Positions 15,013 to 23,946 of a DNA stretch of 38,133 bases are shown here, piece by piece. How positions within the stretch are numbered: the first letter of the stretch is position 1; the number at the start of each line of letters is the position of its first letter. The notes beneath the pieces were generated by a model. The model was given only the letters and a program-made list of their open reading frames with translations. It was not told the origin of the DNA and did not search any database. A program made the position numbers and the translations under genes. This DNA is from Nitrospirota bacterium. Its GTDB lineage: Bacteria; Nitrospirota; 9FT-COMBO-42-15; HDB-SIOI813. Location: the NCBI GenBank assembly GCA_016217665.1, contig JACRHF010000057.1, forward strand, positions 1 to 38,133, in the 5' to 3' direction.

Positions 15013-17199
15013 TTATATCCCTCGCAGGGTGAGGGTTATCTGTACACTCCACTCCCTGCCTTCTTCGAGATTAAATCTCCAGTGGGGGATGAGGACGGAG
15101 CTCTGGTATTCCCTCTCGAATCCGCTCTCGGATTGGGAGATGGTCTCGACAGGGTATCGCCAGAGGGTGCATTTCTCAGAGAAGGAGAGGCCTATATCTA
15201 TAGAGATGAGCTGATTCCTGATCCCGATAGCCGAGACATCCCTGATCTCTCCCCTGCTTCTCTGGCAGGTGTCTTCAAGGGGGGTACCTTTCATATAATA
15301 TTGGCAGAGATTGGAGTTTCCATCCAGCATGGCAAAGTTGAACTCCGGACCGAACCAGAGTTCAATGGTATCACCTCCTACATTTTTTACCGTATAGCTG
15401 AATTCCAGTTTAGGACTCCCACTCTCGATCTTGATCTTTTTCACAATACTAATCCTGTTTCCATAAACAGGACTTTCACCCTGGAGGGTGATCACCTTTC
15501 CACCTTTGATCTCTTTGATGGAAGAGGTGTAGGGTATCCATGGGAATCCGCCGAGGTCTTCGTATCTGTTCTGTATGACGGCATCCAGGGTGGTCCCGCT
15601 CCCGAACAGATGGTCTATCAACATTCCCCTCCGATAGGTATCATAATGGAGATAGAGGTGGAGATTATCCTCTTTGGATTTCACGATGTCATGGATGGAG
15701 TGCACCCCCTCACCGCTATGTCCCCTGTTATTATCCGTAAAGATTTTTTTATGATAGACCTCGGGTCTTCTCGCAAGGGTGTTCAGGAGATTTGAAAATG
15801 AGGGTCTATGGTCAAGTTCTGTCAGCATTCCCCCTTTATGGGTATCAACCACAAAGGATATCTCCTGCGTCGTGACCACCAGCTCTTCACTTCCGTCGCA
15901 GTCGAAATCCACGGATTCCAGTTCTATCCAGTTCTTGCCCTTGTGCCGTGCATCATCTGCTATCTGTTCTGCCTTTATGAGATGCCGGTATACCGCTGCC
16001 CTGAGATGTCCCAGGTAGAGCCCTCCGAATACCCCATGCCAGTAGGGACAATTCACCTGACCTCGCCATAATTCTATAAATGCCTCGTAGATATTCTGCG
16101 GAAGGCCCTGGCCCTTCCTGGCAACACTCTCTCCAATATAGGCCGGGGTTAAGGTTTGATCTTGACCGTCAAGAAGCCGCACTACCTTATTGCTGACGCG
16201 AAGCATCTTCTTGTGCATATTATTTGCCTCTGGATATTTCTCAAGAAAATTCCTCCAGAAGCCTCCGCGCAGAAAGGGGATGTAACGTCTGTCGTTACCG
16301 CTATTGCGCACCTCATTCAAGACCTCTTCAAAGAGGTTGCCGCTCTCTGTCGGGAGAGACCACTCCATCATCTCCCGGTAGGATGCCGTCGGTATATACA
16401 CCCGCCCGTGGGGCCGGACATCCTTAAAGACGCCGCTTAAGGTCGTGATGTTAATCCATGAGGACTCATGGGTTAATGTCTCAAAGAAGCGTTCGAGCCA
16501 CCTCTGGTTATAGACCCAATTGTATGTCTCCGGCCAGAGACCAAACTTCTCTCCGTCATCACCGTAGACCAGTACCCGGTCCCCTTCTTCGGTGGCAAGG
16601 TCTCTGAGGTACTCTATGGTTTCGTGAGGTTCTCTGAAAGGGATTGTATATCTGAGTCTCTCACTGGATGGGAACAGGTAGACCACCTTTCCTTCATCTT
16701 CCGTGGAATAGTAGCCGTAGAGCTGGTGTTCCAGGAGGCCGGCATAGCGGAAGTGGGTATCATCCACGACTAAATATTTGATGCCTGCATCGTGCAGGAT
16801 GCTTGGAAGATGTGGTTCCCATATCCGCTCAGTAAGCCACATCCCCTCAGCCTTTGTATAAAATTTGTCCCTGATATATTCCGTCAGCATGCTGATCTGT
16901 CCTATACTATCCCTCCGGGGGATCACGCATAAGATGGGCTCGTAGAACCCTCCGGTCATCATCTCAACCTGGCCTCTTTCTACCAGCCCCGCGACCCTTT
17001 TCAGCAGCTCTGGCCTGTTGTTCTCGATCCATTCGAAGAGGCTGCCAGAGTAGTGGAGCGTTACCCGTATTTGTGGAAACCTCTCCAGGACATCAATAAA
17101 AGGCCGATAGCTCTTTTCATAGGCCTCCTTAAAGACATGGTCAAAGTTGTCCACCGGTTGATGGAAATGTAACGCCATGGCCAGGTTTATCTTCTTCAC
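15013..17199 (-). CDS. GH57 glycoside hydrolase (4-alpha-glucanotransferase/alpha-amylase type)
   Basis: A 728-residue GH57 enzyme acting on alpha-1,4-glucans such as glycogen or maltodextrins. The five family motifs are present: HFHQP (11-15), GGFYEP (83-88), WLTERIWEP with the nucleophile Glu124, YGDDGEKFGLWP with the acid/base Asp at 214/215, and SYREMMEWSLP. These positions parallel E123 and D214 of the Thermococcus litoralis glucanotransferase. The C-terminal half matches the beta-sandwich domains that follow the barrel in that subfamily. No signal peptide is seen, so it acts in the cytoplasm. The start is GTG 17199 with GGGAG upstream. It ends a directon with glgA, pfk and acylphosphatase, consistent with glycogen turnover. 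Transferase versus hydrolase activity cannot be decided. Confidence 0.92.
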   Translation of the reverse strand: MKKINLAMALHFHQPVDNFDHVFKEAYEKSYRPFIDVLERFPQIRVTLHYSGSLFEWIENNRPELLKRVAGLVERGQVEMMTGGFYEPILCVIPRRDSIGQISMLTEYIRDKFYTKAEGMWLTERIWEPHLPSILHDAGIKYLVVDDTHFRYAGLLEHQLYGYYSTEDEGKVVYLFPSSERLRYTIPFREPHETIEYLRDLATEEGDRVLVYGDDGEKFGLWPETYNWVYNQRWLERFFETLTHESSWINITTLSGVFKDVRPHGRVYIPTASYREMMEWSLPTESGNLFEEVLNEVRNSGNDRRYIPFLRGGFWRNFLEKYPEANNMHKKMLRVSNKVVRLLDGQDQTLTPAYIGESVARKGQGLPQNIYEAFIELWRGQVNCPYWHGVFGGLYLGHLRAAVYRHLIKAEQIADDARHKGKNWIELESVDFDCDGSEELVVTTQEISFVVDTHKGGMLTELDHRPSFSNLLNTLARRPEVYHKKIFTDNNRGHSGEGVHSIHDIVKSKEDNLHLYLHYDTYRRGMLIDHLFGSGTTLDAVIQNRYEDLGGFPWIPYTSSIKEIKGGKVITLQGESPVYGNRISIVKKIKIESGSPKLEFSYTVKNVGGDTIELWFGPEFNFAMLDGNSNLCQYYMKGTPLEDTCQRSRGEIRDVSAIGIRNQLISIDIGLSFSEKCTLWRYPVETISQSESGFEREYQSSVLIPHWRFNLEEGREWSVQITLTLRGI

Positions 17200-17223
17200 A
17201 GAATTTCTCCCGATTCTTATGAC

Positions 17224-17499
17224 CTATCTCCTGACCTCAAATATAAAAAATTCTCCATTATAAGGTTCATAATGGATCTCTACAGATTCAACGTTCGCTG
17301 CCGGGGGGCCTGAGTGACACCATTGGACCAGCTTCTTGATAGCCTCATCTTCTCCTTCAGCGACCACTTCCACCCGGCTGTCTCGCAGGTTTTTTACAAA
17401 ACCGGTCACTCCGGCGGAGTGGGCTGTTTGCCTTGCTGAGTCTCTGAAGAAGACCCCCTGGACCCTCCCGCTGATGTAAAGATGCACCCGGGTTTTCAT
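17224..17499 (-). CDS. acyP: Acylphosphatase
   Basis: A 91-residue protein of typical acylphosphatase length, hydrolysing carboxyl-phosphate bonds such as those of acyl phosphates. Both signature blocks are present: GRVQGVFFRDSA with the phosphate-binding Arg19, and GFVKNLRDSRVEVVAEG with the catalytic Asn37. It lies between pfk and the GH57 gene in the same orientation. A palindromic repeat separates it from pfk. Confidence 0.93.
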   Translation of the reverse strand: MKTRVHLYISGRVQGVFFRDSARQTAHSAGVTGFVKNLRDSRVEVVAEGEDEAIKKLVQWCHSGPPAANVESVEIHYEPYNGEFFIFEVRR

Positions 17500-17513
17500 T
17501 TAAAGATCCTTGC

Positions 17514-17552
17514 TCAAATCCCCCCTTGCCCCCCTTTTCTAAAGGGGGGATT
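17514..17552. repeat. C-run/G-run palindromic repeat, copy C
   Basis: AAATCCCCCC, TTG, a second C-run with TTTT, then CTAAAGGGGGGATT. It is the same element as at 6174-6222 and occupies most of the space between pfk and the acylphosphatase gene. Confidence 0.85.
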
Positions 17553-17562
17553 GCCGCCTTTC

Positions 17563-18591
17563 TCACCCAAAGAACGTGCTGGCTATCTCGTATATATCCA
17601 TGTCTATGGTCTTTGATCTTTTTATACCCTCCTCTAAGCTTACAGCGACTATCTGATTTCCTCTGAGGGCAACCATCTTGCCAAAATCCTTTTTCTGGAT
17701 GAGTTCGACTGCTGCGATTCCGTAACGGGTAGCCAGTATTCTATCAAAGGCCGTAGGGCTCCCACCGCGCTGAAGATGACCCAAGACCACATCCCTGCAC
17801 TCATAGCCGGTCTTCTTCTCGATCTCTTCACACAGGAATTTACCAATACCTCCGAGCATGGCATGACCGAAGGCATCTTTCCTGATATCTTTCGTGATTA
17901 TCTTTTCAGCCTCTGCCAGGACAGCCCCCTCAGCGACCACAATGATGCTGAATGTCTTGCCGACACTGTGTCTCCTCTTGATACTGCTGCACACCTCATC
18001 GATGGTAAAAGGTTTCTCAGGGACAAGGATATAATCTGCCCCCCCGGCAAGGCCGCCATAGGTCGCGATCCAGCCGGCATGCCTCCCCATGACCTCGACC
18101 ACGAGGACCCTGTGGTGGGATTCTGCGGTGCTGTGCAGGTTGTCGAGTGCGTTCATGACAATGTTGACAGCGGAGTCAAAGCCAAATGTGAAATCCGTGG
18201 CAGAGAGGTCATTATCGATGGTCTTGGGGATCCCTATGGTATTCACTCCTTTGCCGTATAATTTGTAGGCGACGCCGAGGGTGTCATCCCCGCCGATGGC
18301 CACCAGGGCATCCAGTCCTATGCGGTGTATGTTTTCGATCACCTTCTGCGGGCCGTCTGCGGTTGCAAAGGGGTTTGTCCTGGATGTGCCCAGGATAGTG
18401 CCGCCTAAGTGCAGTATCCCTGAGGCCGTCTCTGAACTCAGATTTTTATAGTTAAGCTCTATGAGGCCCTTCCATCCATCCCGGATCCCGATTACCTCAT
18501 AACCTGATTTTACTGATTTTTTCACCACGGCCCTGATAGCCGGATTAAGACCAGGGCAGTCCCCCCCACCTGTCAGAATTCCAATCTTCAT
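17563..18591 (-). CDS. 6-phosphofructokinase, residues of the PPi-dependent type
   Basis: Phosphorylates fructose 6-phosphate in glycolysis. The 342-residue protein has the N-terminal GILTGGGDCPGLNPAIR and the catalytic PKTIDND (Asp126, Asp128). Two diagnostic positions differ from ATP-using PfkA. The loop reads GGDDT (residues 100-104), with Asp where E. coli has Gly104, and Lys123 precedes TIDND where ATP enzymes have Gly. Both substitutions are known hallmarks of pyrophosphate-dependent or mixed-type PFKs. The reaction would then be reversible and could also serve gluconeogenesis. It lies between glgA and the acylphosphatase/GH57 genes. Phosphoryl-donor use is inferred, not proven. Confidence 0.92.
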   Translation of the reverse strand: MKIGILTGGGDCPGLNPAIRAVVKKSVKSGYEVIGIRDGWKGLIELNYKNLSSETASGILHLGGTILGTSRTNPFATADGPQKVIENIHRIGLDALVAIGGDDTLGVAYKLYGKGVNTIGIPKTIDNDLSATDFTFGFDSAVNIVMNALDNLHSTAESHHRVLVVEVMGRHAGWIATYGGLAGGADYILVPEKPFTIDEVCSSIKRRHSVGKTFSIIVVAEGAVLAEAEKIITKDIRKDAFGHAMLGGIGKFLCEEIEKKTGYECRDVVLGHLQRGGSPTAFDRILATRYGIAAVELIQKKDFGKMVALRGNQIVAVSLEEGIKRSKTIDMDIYEIASTFFG

Positions 18592-18614
18592 GGAAAGCCT
18601 CCTTTTATTAAATA

Positions 18615-18691
18615 GGGTTCAAGGGGTCGAGGATTCAAGTGGTCAAGTGAAATCTATTCGACCCCTCGAACCCTTGAATCCTGGACCCCTT
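18615..18691. repeat. Imperfect inverted repeat overlapping the glgA 3' end
   Basis: Arms 18621-18639 and 18673-18691 are complementary at 18 of 19 positions. An alternative pairing of 18615-18630 with 18658-18673 matches 15 of 16. The right arm lies inside the glgA coding region and encodes its last 14 or so residues. The left arm lies in the glgA-pfk gap. Confidence 0.7.
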
Positions 18692-20175
18692 ACTAATACC
18701 TTCTTATATAACTTGACATAGGCATTCGCGGATCGTTCCCACGAAAAGTCAGATTTCATTCCATTGACCATTAATTTTTTCCACTCCTTATTGTCCTTGT
18801 AAACAGAGAGTGCCAGGAGGGTCGCCTTTAACAGATCCTCTGCGGTGTAATGGCGGAACAGAAAACCCGTGGCCTTCTCATTGATAATATTGGATGGCGT
18901 ATAATCCGTGATGGTATCGGCAAGCCCCCCGGTCCTATGGGCTATTGGCACAGTGCCGTACCTGAAGCTATAGAGTTGACTCAGGCCGCAGGGTTCGTAT
19001 TTAGACGGAATCAGAAAGATGTCTGATCCGGCCTCTATCTTGTGTGCCAGTGTATTATCAAAGAAGAGATTGACCGATATCTTTGCCGGGTATCTTGCGG
19101 CAAACCGTTTCAAGCTGTCTTGATACTTGGGTTTTCCTGTCCCCAGGATAACCACCTGTATCTCCAATTGCATAAGCTCATCCATGATCTCAAGCAGGAT
19201 GTCAAACCCTTTTTGATCATCCAGTCTGGATATCATGCCAATGAGTGGGACATCTCCTATCGGCAGGCCGCAATTCTTCTGGAGGTCTCTCTTGCATCCC
19301 TTTTTCCTGGAGAGAGATCTGAGACTGTACCTGGGAACGATATGCGTATCTTTTGAGGGGTCCCATTCGGTATAATCAACTCCATTCAGGATGCCATAGA
19401 GGTCATTCCTCCGTTCTCTGAGCACCCCATCCAGGCCATAGCCCTCTTCCTCGGCCTGGATCTCCCGGCTGTAGGCAGGGCTTACCGTATTGATAATATC
19501 AGAGAAGACAATACCCCCCTTGAGCAGATTTATTTCTCCGAAATATTCAAGCCCATTGATATCGAACAGGGTCCATTTGAGGCCGGTAAGGGGGAATTTA
19601 TCCCCGGTAAATAACCCCTGATAGCCCAGGTTGTGGATGGTGAGGAGGGTACCGGTATCTTTATAAAAGTCTCTGAGGTCCTTGTCCTCCTGTGCAAGGG
19701 TCTTTAAATAAACCGGAACAAGCGCTGTCTGCCAGTCATTGCAATGGATGACATCCGGCCGCCACCCCAACTCTTTGATCGAGCGGAGCACTGCCATGGA
19801 GAAAAAGGAGAATCGCTCAAGATTGTCTTTATAGTCTTTCCCATCCTCCTGATAGATCCCCTTCCGGTTAAAATATTTATCGTTGGAGACGAAATAGACA
19901 GGGACATCGCTGTGGGGTAATCTCCCCTCATAGAGTTCACTCGCTTCGTTCCTCTCACCTATTCTCACGGTGACTGAGTCTGTCACCTTCTTCAGCTCTG
20001 CAGAGATATCGGATACACAGGCATACCTGGGTGCAATCACCCTGACCTTGCAGCCAATCTCTGCGAGGGCCTTAGGCAGACTGCCTGCGACATCTCCGAG
20101 CCCCCCTGTCTTAGAGAAGGGGGTTACCTCCGAAGAACAGAATAGTATGTTCAGCTTCTTATGCATAGAGTTCAA
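18643..20175 (-). CDS. glgA: Glycogen (starch) synthase, ADP-glucose type
   Basis: A GT5-family glycogen synthase that adds glucose from ADP-glucose to alpha-1,4-glucan. It is recognised by the N-terminal KTGGLGDVAGSLPKAL with the KxGGL nucleotide-sugar motif, HNLGYQGLF, GVDYTEWDP and the C-terminal EPCGLSQLYSFRYGTVPI. The start is TTG 20175, which overlaps the stop of the upstream protease gene (TTGA), or ATG 20166, which begins MHKKLNILFCSSE. The second is biochemically more likely; both are short of strong ribosome sites, consistent with translational coupling. The last residues (GPGFKGSRGRIDFT) are encoded by an inverted repeat and look like an acquired tail. It is grouped with pfk and GH57. 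Confidence 0.93.
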   Translation of the reverse strand: MNSMHKKLNILFCSSEVTPFSKTGGLGDVAGSLPKALAEIGCKVRVIAPRYACVSDISAELKKVTDSVTVRIGERNEASELYEGRLPHSDVPVYFVSNDKYFNRKGIYQEDGKDYKDNLERFSFFSMAVLRSIKELGWRPDVIHCNDWQTALVPVYLKTLAQEDKDLRDFYKDTGTLLTIHNLGYQGLFTGDKFPLTGLKWTLFDINGLEYFGEINLLKGGIVFSDIINTVSPAYSREIQAEEEGYGLDGVLRERRNDLYGILNGVDYTEWDPSKDTHIVPRYSLRSLSRKKGCKRDLQKNCGLPIGDVPLIGMISRLDDQKGFDILLEIMDELMQLEIQVVILGTGKPKYQDSLKRFAARYPAKISVNLFFDNTLAHKIEAGSDIFLIPSKYEPCGLSQLYSFRYGTVPIAHRTGGLADTITDYTPSNIINEKATGFLFRHYTAEDLLKATLLALSVYKDNKEWKKLMVNGMKSDFSWERSANAYVKLYKKVLVRGPGFKGSRGRIDFT

Positions 20176-21299
20176 GTGTTACTCAGATCCGTTTTCAACT
20201 TCAACATCTGCATAATGTTGCGCTGGCTGATGATCCCAACCACCTTCCCGTCTTCCGTAACCACAAGGCGGCCGCGCTGACTCTCCACCATCCTGTTCAA
20301 TGCCTCAATGGCGTCGCTCCCGGGTGAGATCGTAAAGTCGGACAGATCCGTACCCATTATATCTTTAACCGATTTATAAGGCCACTCCTCTTTCTTAACA
20401 TCCTTAATATCATGCAGCGATACAATGCCCACGAGCCTATCCTCCAGGACCACCGGAAAGCTGTTAAATCGGTAACGGAAGAAAAAGTCATTGACGATCC
20501 GGTCGAGGGCGATATCTTCATTGACAACGATGACGGGCGTTGTCATCACATCGCGGACCTTTACGGAGGATAAGGCGCGATGCAGCAGTGTCTGCCGGTA
20601 TCCTTCGTCTGCCGCCTGCTGCAGGAATACGCCGATGAATATGAGCCACAGTCCGCCGATAAATGCCCCCTGAAGGAGATCCCACAGCCCAATGATCATC
20701 AGAAATAGGGCGAACCCCTTGCCTATACGGCTTGTAACCAGGGTTGCCTTATTGATGTTCCCGGTTCTCTCCCAGATAATAGCCCTGAGGATTCTCCCCC
20801 CGTCCAACGGGAAGCCCGGGATGAGATTAAATATGGCAAGGATCATATTTGTACTTGCCAGGAAATATGCGATTACCATCAGAGGGGAGGCCGGCATCCC
20901 CTGGTCCTGGAAGTAGATGATGCCCCAGAATGCCCCCGATAAAAGCAGGCTTAATGCAGGTCCTGCCGCGGCGATCTTCATCTCACCCCTGGGGGTCCGT
21001 GACTCGCCGAGCATGTGGGCAATGCCGCCGAATACGAACAGGGTGATGCTCTTGATCGTGATCCCCTGTCTCTGGGCAACATAGGAGTGTGCCAGCTCAT
21101 GCATCAGGATGGAGGTAAAAAGGATAAAGGCGGTTACAAAGGCCATCCCCCACTGGGCCAGTGGGGAGTAGTAGGGTCCCATCTGTGGGAAATAATTCAT
21201 CGCAAGGGTTGAGACAACGAGGGAGAACACAATAAACCAGGTGTAGTTGATATAGATGGGTATCCTTAGGACTGTGATCAGTTTAAAGCCGTTAGCCAT
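20172..21299 (-). CDS. Site-2 protease (M50) with two CBS domains
   Basis: An integral membrane zinc metalloprotease of the M50 family, SpoIVFB/Rip3-like type with C-terminal CBS domains. With the start at ATG 21299, the zinc motif HELAH is at residues 67-71 and the third ligand region, IPGFPLDGGR, around 166. Five or six transmembrane segments fill residues 10-220. The CBS pair (VRDVMTTPVIVV and VKDIMGTDLSDF) occupies about 240-370 and probably senses adenine nucleotides. A TTG at 21341 would extend it by 14 residues into the upstream gene. ATG 21299 is preferred because it begins the conserved membrane core 7 nt after the upstream stop. The substrate, perhaps an anti-sigma factor, is unknown and not encoded nearby. 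Confidence 0.9.
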   Translation of the reverse strand: MANGFKLITVLRIPIYINYTWFIVFSLVVSTLAMNYFPQMGPYYSPLAQWGMAFVTAFILFTSILMHELAHSYVAQRQGITIKSITLFVFGGIAHMLGESRTPRGEMKIAAAGPALSLLLSGAFWGIIYFQDQGMPASPLMVIAYFLASTNMILAIFNLIPGFPLDGGRILRAIIWERTGNINKATLVTSRIGKGFALFLMIIGLWDLLQGAFIGGLWLIFIGVFLQQAADEGYRQTLLHRALSSVKVRDVMTTPVIVVNEDIALDRIVNDFFFRYRFNSFPVVLEDRLVGIVSLHDIKDVKKEEWPYKSVKDIMGTDLSDFTISPGSDAIEALNRMVESQRGRLVVTEDGKVVGIISQRNIMQMLKLKTDLSNT

Positions 21300-21306
21300 A
21301 TGGGTG

Positions 21307-22476
21307 TTATCTAAAGAGTTGTAGGATACTGCTCTTGACAACAGACTTTATCAAAGAGCCGGCAATCGCCTTAAGCTCTTTCAGAAAGATTGTGTACCTG
21401 CTGTCACCTCTGAGGACATTGTAGTATTTTTCTGCAAGCTCGGGCCTCTCAGCCAGGGTATCATACCATATCACCGGAAAGGTGTACACAACCTGCGAGA
21501 TCTTCCGGGCGGCCTTAAATTCAGGATATAATTCATGGGCGAGCAGTTTATCATACTGGGATAAATCAGAGCCGCCCGTATGGATTGCCTCAGAGACTAC
21601 TGTTGATGCGATCTGGGCGCTCCTGACGGCATAGTAGATCCCTTCTCCAAAAAAGGGGTCCACGAGATTTCCTGCATCTCCGGCAAGGATAATCCCGCCT
21701 TTGGTAAGAGGCTGCGGGGTCCTGAACAGTGGGATCGGATGGCCTTTGTGGTCAATCTTGTCAACTCCGTGGAGAGAGGGCACCCCCTTTATAAACTTAT
21801 CAAAGTCCCTCCTGGGTTGTTTCACAACCCCCTTAAATCCTGCAATGCCTGCCGACAGGCACCCCCTTTTGGGAAATACCCATGCGTATCCGGAAGGGAT
21901 GGCGCCAAAGTCAATATGGACATAATGATTATGGTCGTCAACCACCTGCTGGTCTACGGATATCTCCGCCTCGAGAGAAGCGGCCACAGAACGCGTCACC
22001 TGCGGGTGCAGGGATCGCTGGACAACCCCATTAGCCCCATCTGCCCCTACGATATATCTGCAGTGAAAGGTCTGGTCCCCCGCAGACACTTCATATCCCC
22101 ATTTGGCAGCAGAGATGCCTTTAACCGGGGTTCCATCGATAAATGCCGCTCCGGCCTTTGTCGCCTCTGATATCAGGAGAGAATCGAATCTGTCCCGCAT
22201 GACCATATAGGCAACGGGTCTGTCCGAGAGGATGGAGAGCCCATTTTTTCCCTGATAACTAAAATGGACCCCCATAACAGTGGTCTCTATGACCTCTTTA
22301 ATGCTGAACTTGAGGACCCTGTCTATCTTAAGGGAGAGGCCTCCACCGCATGGTTTATACCGGGGGAATCTCTCTTTTTCAAGGATAAGGACATTGATCC
22401 CTGAAGTGGCAAGTTCGTACGCGGCTGTTGCCCCGGCAGGTCCTCCACCCACAACGATGACATCATAGGTTGGCAA
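21307..22476 (-). CDS. Geranylgeranyl reductase-family FAD flavoprotein
   Basis: A 389-residue flavoprotein with the Rossmann motif VVVGGGPAGATAAYELA at the N-terminus, the family signature PRYKPCGGGL (about residues 39-48) and the second FAD motif GGIILAGDAGNLVDPFFGEG in the C-terminal half. Family members reduce double bonds in isoprenoid chains (chlorophyll, archaeal lipids, menaquinone). Bacterial members outside phototrophs are often of unknown substrate. Menaquinone side-chain reduction is one possibility. It is 10 bp from ccdA upstream and just ahead of the site-2 protease, so it is co-transcribed with the cytochrome c assembly genes. Confidence 0.88.
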   Translation of the reverse strand: MPTYDVIVVGGGPAGATAAYELATSGINVLILEKERFPRYKPCGGGLSLKIDRVLKFSIKEVIETTVMGVHFSYQGKNGLSILSDRPVAYMVMRDRFDSLLISEATKAGAAFIDGTPVKGISAAKWGYEVSAGDQTFHCRYIVGADGANGVVQRSLHPQVTRSVAASLEAEISVDQQVVDDHNHYVHIDFGAIPSGYAWVFPKRGCLSAGIAGFKGVVKQPRRDFDKFIKGVPSLHGVDKIDHKGHPIPLFRTPQPLTKGGIILAGDAGNLVDPFFGEGIYYAVRSAQIASTVVSEAIHTGGSDLSQYDKLLAHELYPEFKAARKISQVVYTFPVIWYDTLAERPELAEKYYNVLRGDSRYTIFLKELKAIAGSLIKSVVKSSILQLFR

Positions 22477-22486
22477 TGGTTTCCCC

Positions 22487-23227
22487 TCACAGTTCTATAC
22501 TCCACCCGATGCCATGTTGCTGAAACCATGCTGTGAGGAGGGTGAAGGAGTTTGTGAATATCATTACCCCTACGATGATGAGAAAGACACCGCTGACGAT
22601 CGTGATCCATCGCATATACCTTGCGATGACCTTAAAGGTGGATATAAATGTATTGATCGCGAGGGCGGAGATAAAGAGCGGCAGGCCCAGCCCGAGGGAA
22701 TAGACCGCGAGAAGTCCCATCCCCTTGGCCACGGACCCTGTCGTGCTGGCATAGAGGAGTATGGAGCCCAATATAGGACCGACGCAGGGCGTCCATCCCG
22801 CGGCAAATGCCATCCCAATGACAAATGACCCTAAGTAACCCCCAGGCCTATTTTCCAGATGGATCTTCTTTTCAGATGAGAGAAAGTTCAGTTTAAGCAC
22901 CCCCATGATATAAAGACCAAATAAGACGATCAGGATTCCTCCTATCTTCTGGATCACCTCCTGGTAGGTCAGCAGAAGTTTTCCTATGTAGGTCGCTGAG
23001 GCGCCGAAGAGGACAAAGATGAATGTAAAACCGGCAATAAAGGTGAGCGAATTGACGATGGTAATGAACCTGACCCGCGCCCTGTCCTTATTCGAGGTGA
23101 TGTCCTCAAAGGTAAGGCCTGTGATGTAGGTGACGTACGAGGGGACCAGCGGGAGGACACAGGGGGAGATGAAAGAGAGCAGTCCCGCTGCAAAGGTCAA
23201 AAATATCGAAAGTTGAGCAGACTCCAT
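22487..23227 (-). CDS. ccdA: CcdA-type thiol-disulfide electron carrier (cytochrome c biogenesis)
   Basis: A 246-residue polytopic membrane protein of the CcdA/DsbD-beta family with six predicted helices. It carries electrons from cytoplasmic thioredoxin across the membrane to periplasmic TlpA/ResA-type proteins. The two essential cysteines are in ISPCVLPLVPSY (C23) and GWTPCVGPILGS (C148), each in its conserved proline-rich setting. GGAGG lies just before ATG 23227, and only one base separates it from the stop of the tlpA/resA gene. This matches a functional pair that supplies reduced apocytochrome c to ResB-CcsA. Confidence 0.93.
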   Translation of the reverse strand: MESAQLSIFLTFAAGLLSFISPCVLPLVPSYVTYITGLTFEDITSNKDRARVRFITIVNSLTFIAGFTFIFVLFGASATYIGKLLLTYQEVIQKIGGILIVLFGLYIMGVLKLNFLSSEKKIHLENRPGGYLGSFVIGMAFAAGWTPCVGPILGSILLYASTTGSVAKGMGLLAVYSLGLGLPLFISALAINTFISTFKVIARYMRWITIVSGVFLIIVGVMIFTNSFTLLTAWFQQHGIGWSIEL

Positions 23228-23228
23228 T

Positions 23229-23828
23229 CTAACCTCCTTTTGCCTCTGTTTCCGGTTTGATATCGAGCAGTTTGAAAATAGTCTGGACTGCGCCGACGGT
23301 CTCCCAATTCCGGGGGCCTATGACCTTCTCCGCAAGCCTTCCTTCCTGGTCAATGATATAAGTCTCCGGTACACCGGTAAGCTTATATTTACCGTCCGTT
23401 TTTCCCCAGGGGTCAAGAAGGACAGGGAATTTAAGACCCATGCTGTTCACAAAAGGACCTATATTCTTTTGAGTGGTCACCCGGTCCATGCTGATCGCCA
23501 GCATCTCAAAGGGGGCATCTTTTTCTTTAAGATAGGAGTAAAGGATCTGCATGGAGGGCATCTCGTCTTTACAGCTCTTGCACCAGGTGGCCCAGAAATT
23601 TACAAAGACCACCTTGCCCCGCAGGGAAGAGAGCGAGTACTCCTTCCCGTTCATATCCGTGAGTGTAAAGTCAGGGGCGTATGCGCCTACAACGACCGGC
23701 TCATATTTACTGCTGTTGCGCCACACGATCCCTACGATCCCGATTAAGATAACGAGGGCGATGAGGATAGCGCTGAACCGGCTGCCGCTCCTGTTTTTTT
23801 TTCCTTCCTCTAAGGTATCTTCATTCAT
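23229..23828 (-). CDS. ResA/CcsX-like thioredoxin for cytochrome c maturation
   Basis: A 199-residue membrane-anchored thioredoxin-fold protein. An N-terminal signal anchor lies at about residues 19-36. The active site WCKSC has C83 and C86 (counted from ATG 23828), followed by DEMPSMQILYSYL, and the cis-proline loop is TGVPETYIID. It keeps apocytochrome c heme-binding cysteines reduced before heme ligation. The position between ccsA and ccdA supports this role. A TTG six codons upstream (23846) is possible, but ATG 23828 is preferred because sequence before it belongs to repeat-like DNA. Confidence 0.9.
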   Translation of the reverse strand: MNEDTLEEGKKNRSGSRFSAILIALVILIGIVGIVWRNSSKYEPVVVGAYAPDFTLTDMNGKEYSLSSLRGKVVFVNFWATWCKSCKDEMPSMQILYSYLKEKDAPFEMLAISMDRVTTQKNIGPFVNSMGLKFPVLLDPWGKTDGKYKLTGVPETYIIDQEGRLAEKVIGPRNWETVGAVQTIFKLLDIKPETEAKGG

Positions 23829-23856
23829 CCGAAAATCCCCGACCAAATCCGCCTTA

Positions 23857-23936
23857 GATCAAATCCCCCCTCCCCCCCTTTTCTAAAGGGGGGGAACTAA
23901 TTTCCCCCTTTGAAAAAGGGGGATTAAGGGGGATTT
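23857..23936. repeat. C-run/G-run palindromic repeats, two units (copy D)
   Basis: Two related units stand side by side. One is AAATCCCCCC followed by a C-run, TTTTCTAAA and a G-run (23857-23895). The other runs TTTCCCCC, TTTGAAAAA, GGGGGATTAAGGGGGATTT (23900-23936). Together they fill nearly the whole gap between ccsA and the resA-like gene. Confidence 0.85.
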
Positions 23937-23946
23937 AGCCACCGGC

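Noticed and set aside
15082-15795. Long plus-strand ORF of 237 residues inside the GH57 gene
   Set aside because: It is a shadow of the minus-strand GH57 frame, whose C-terminal domains are conserved there.
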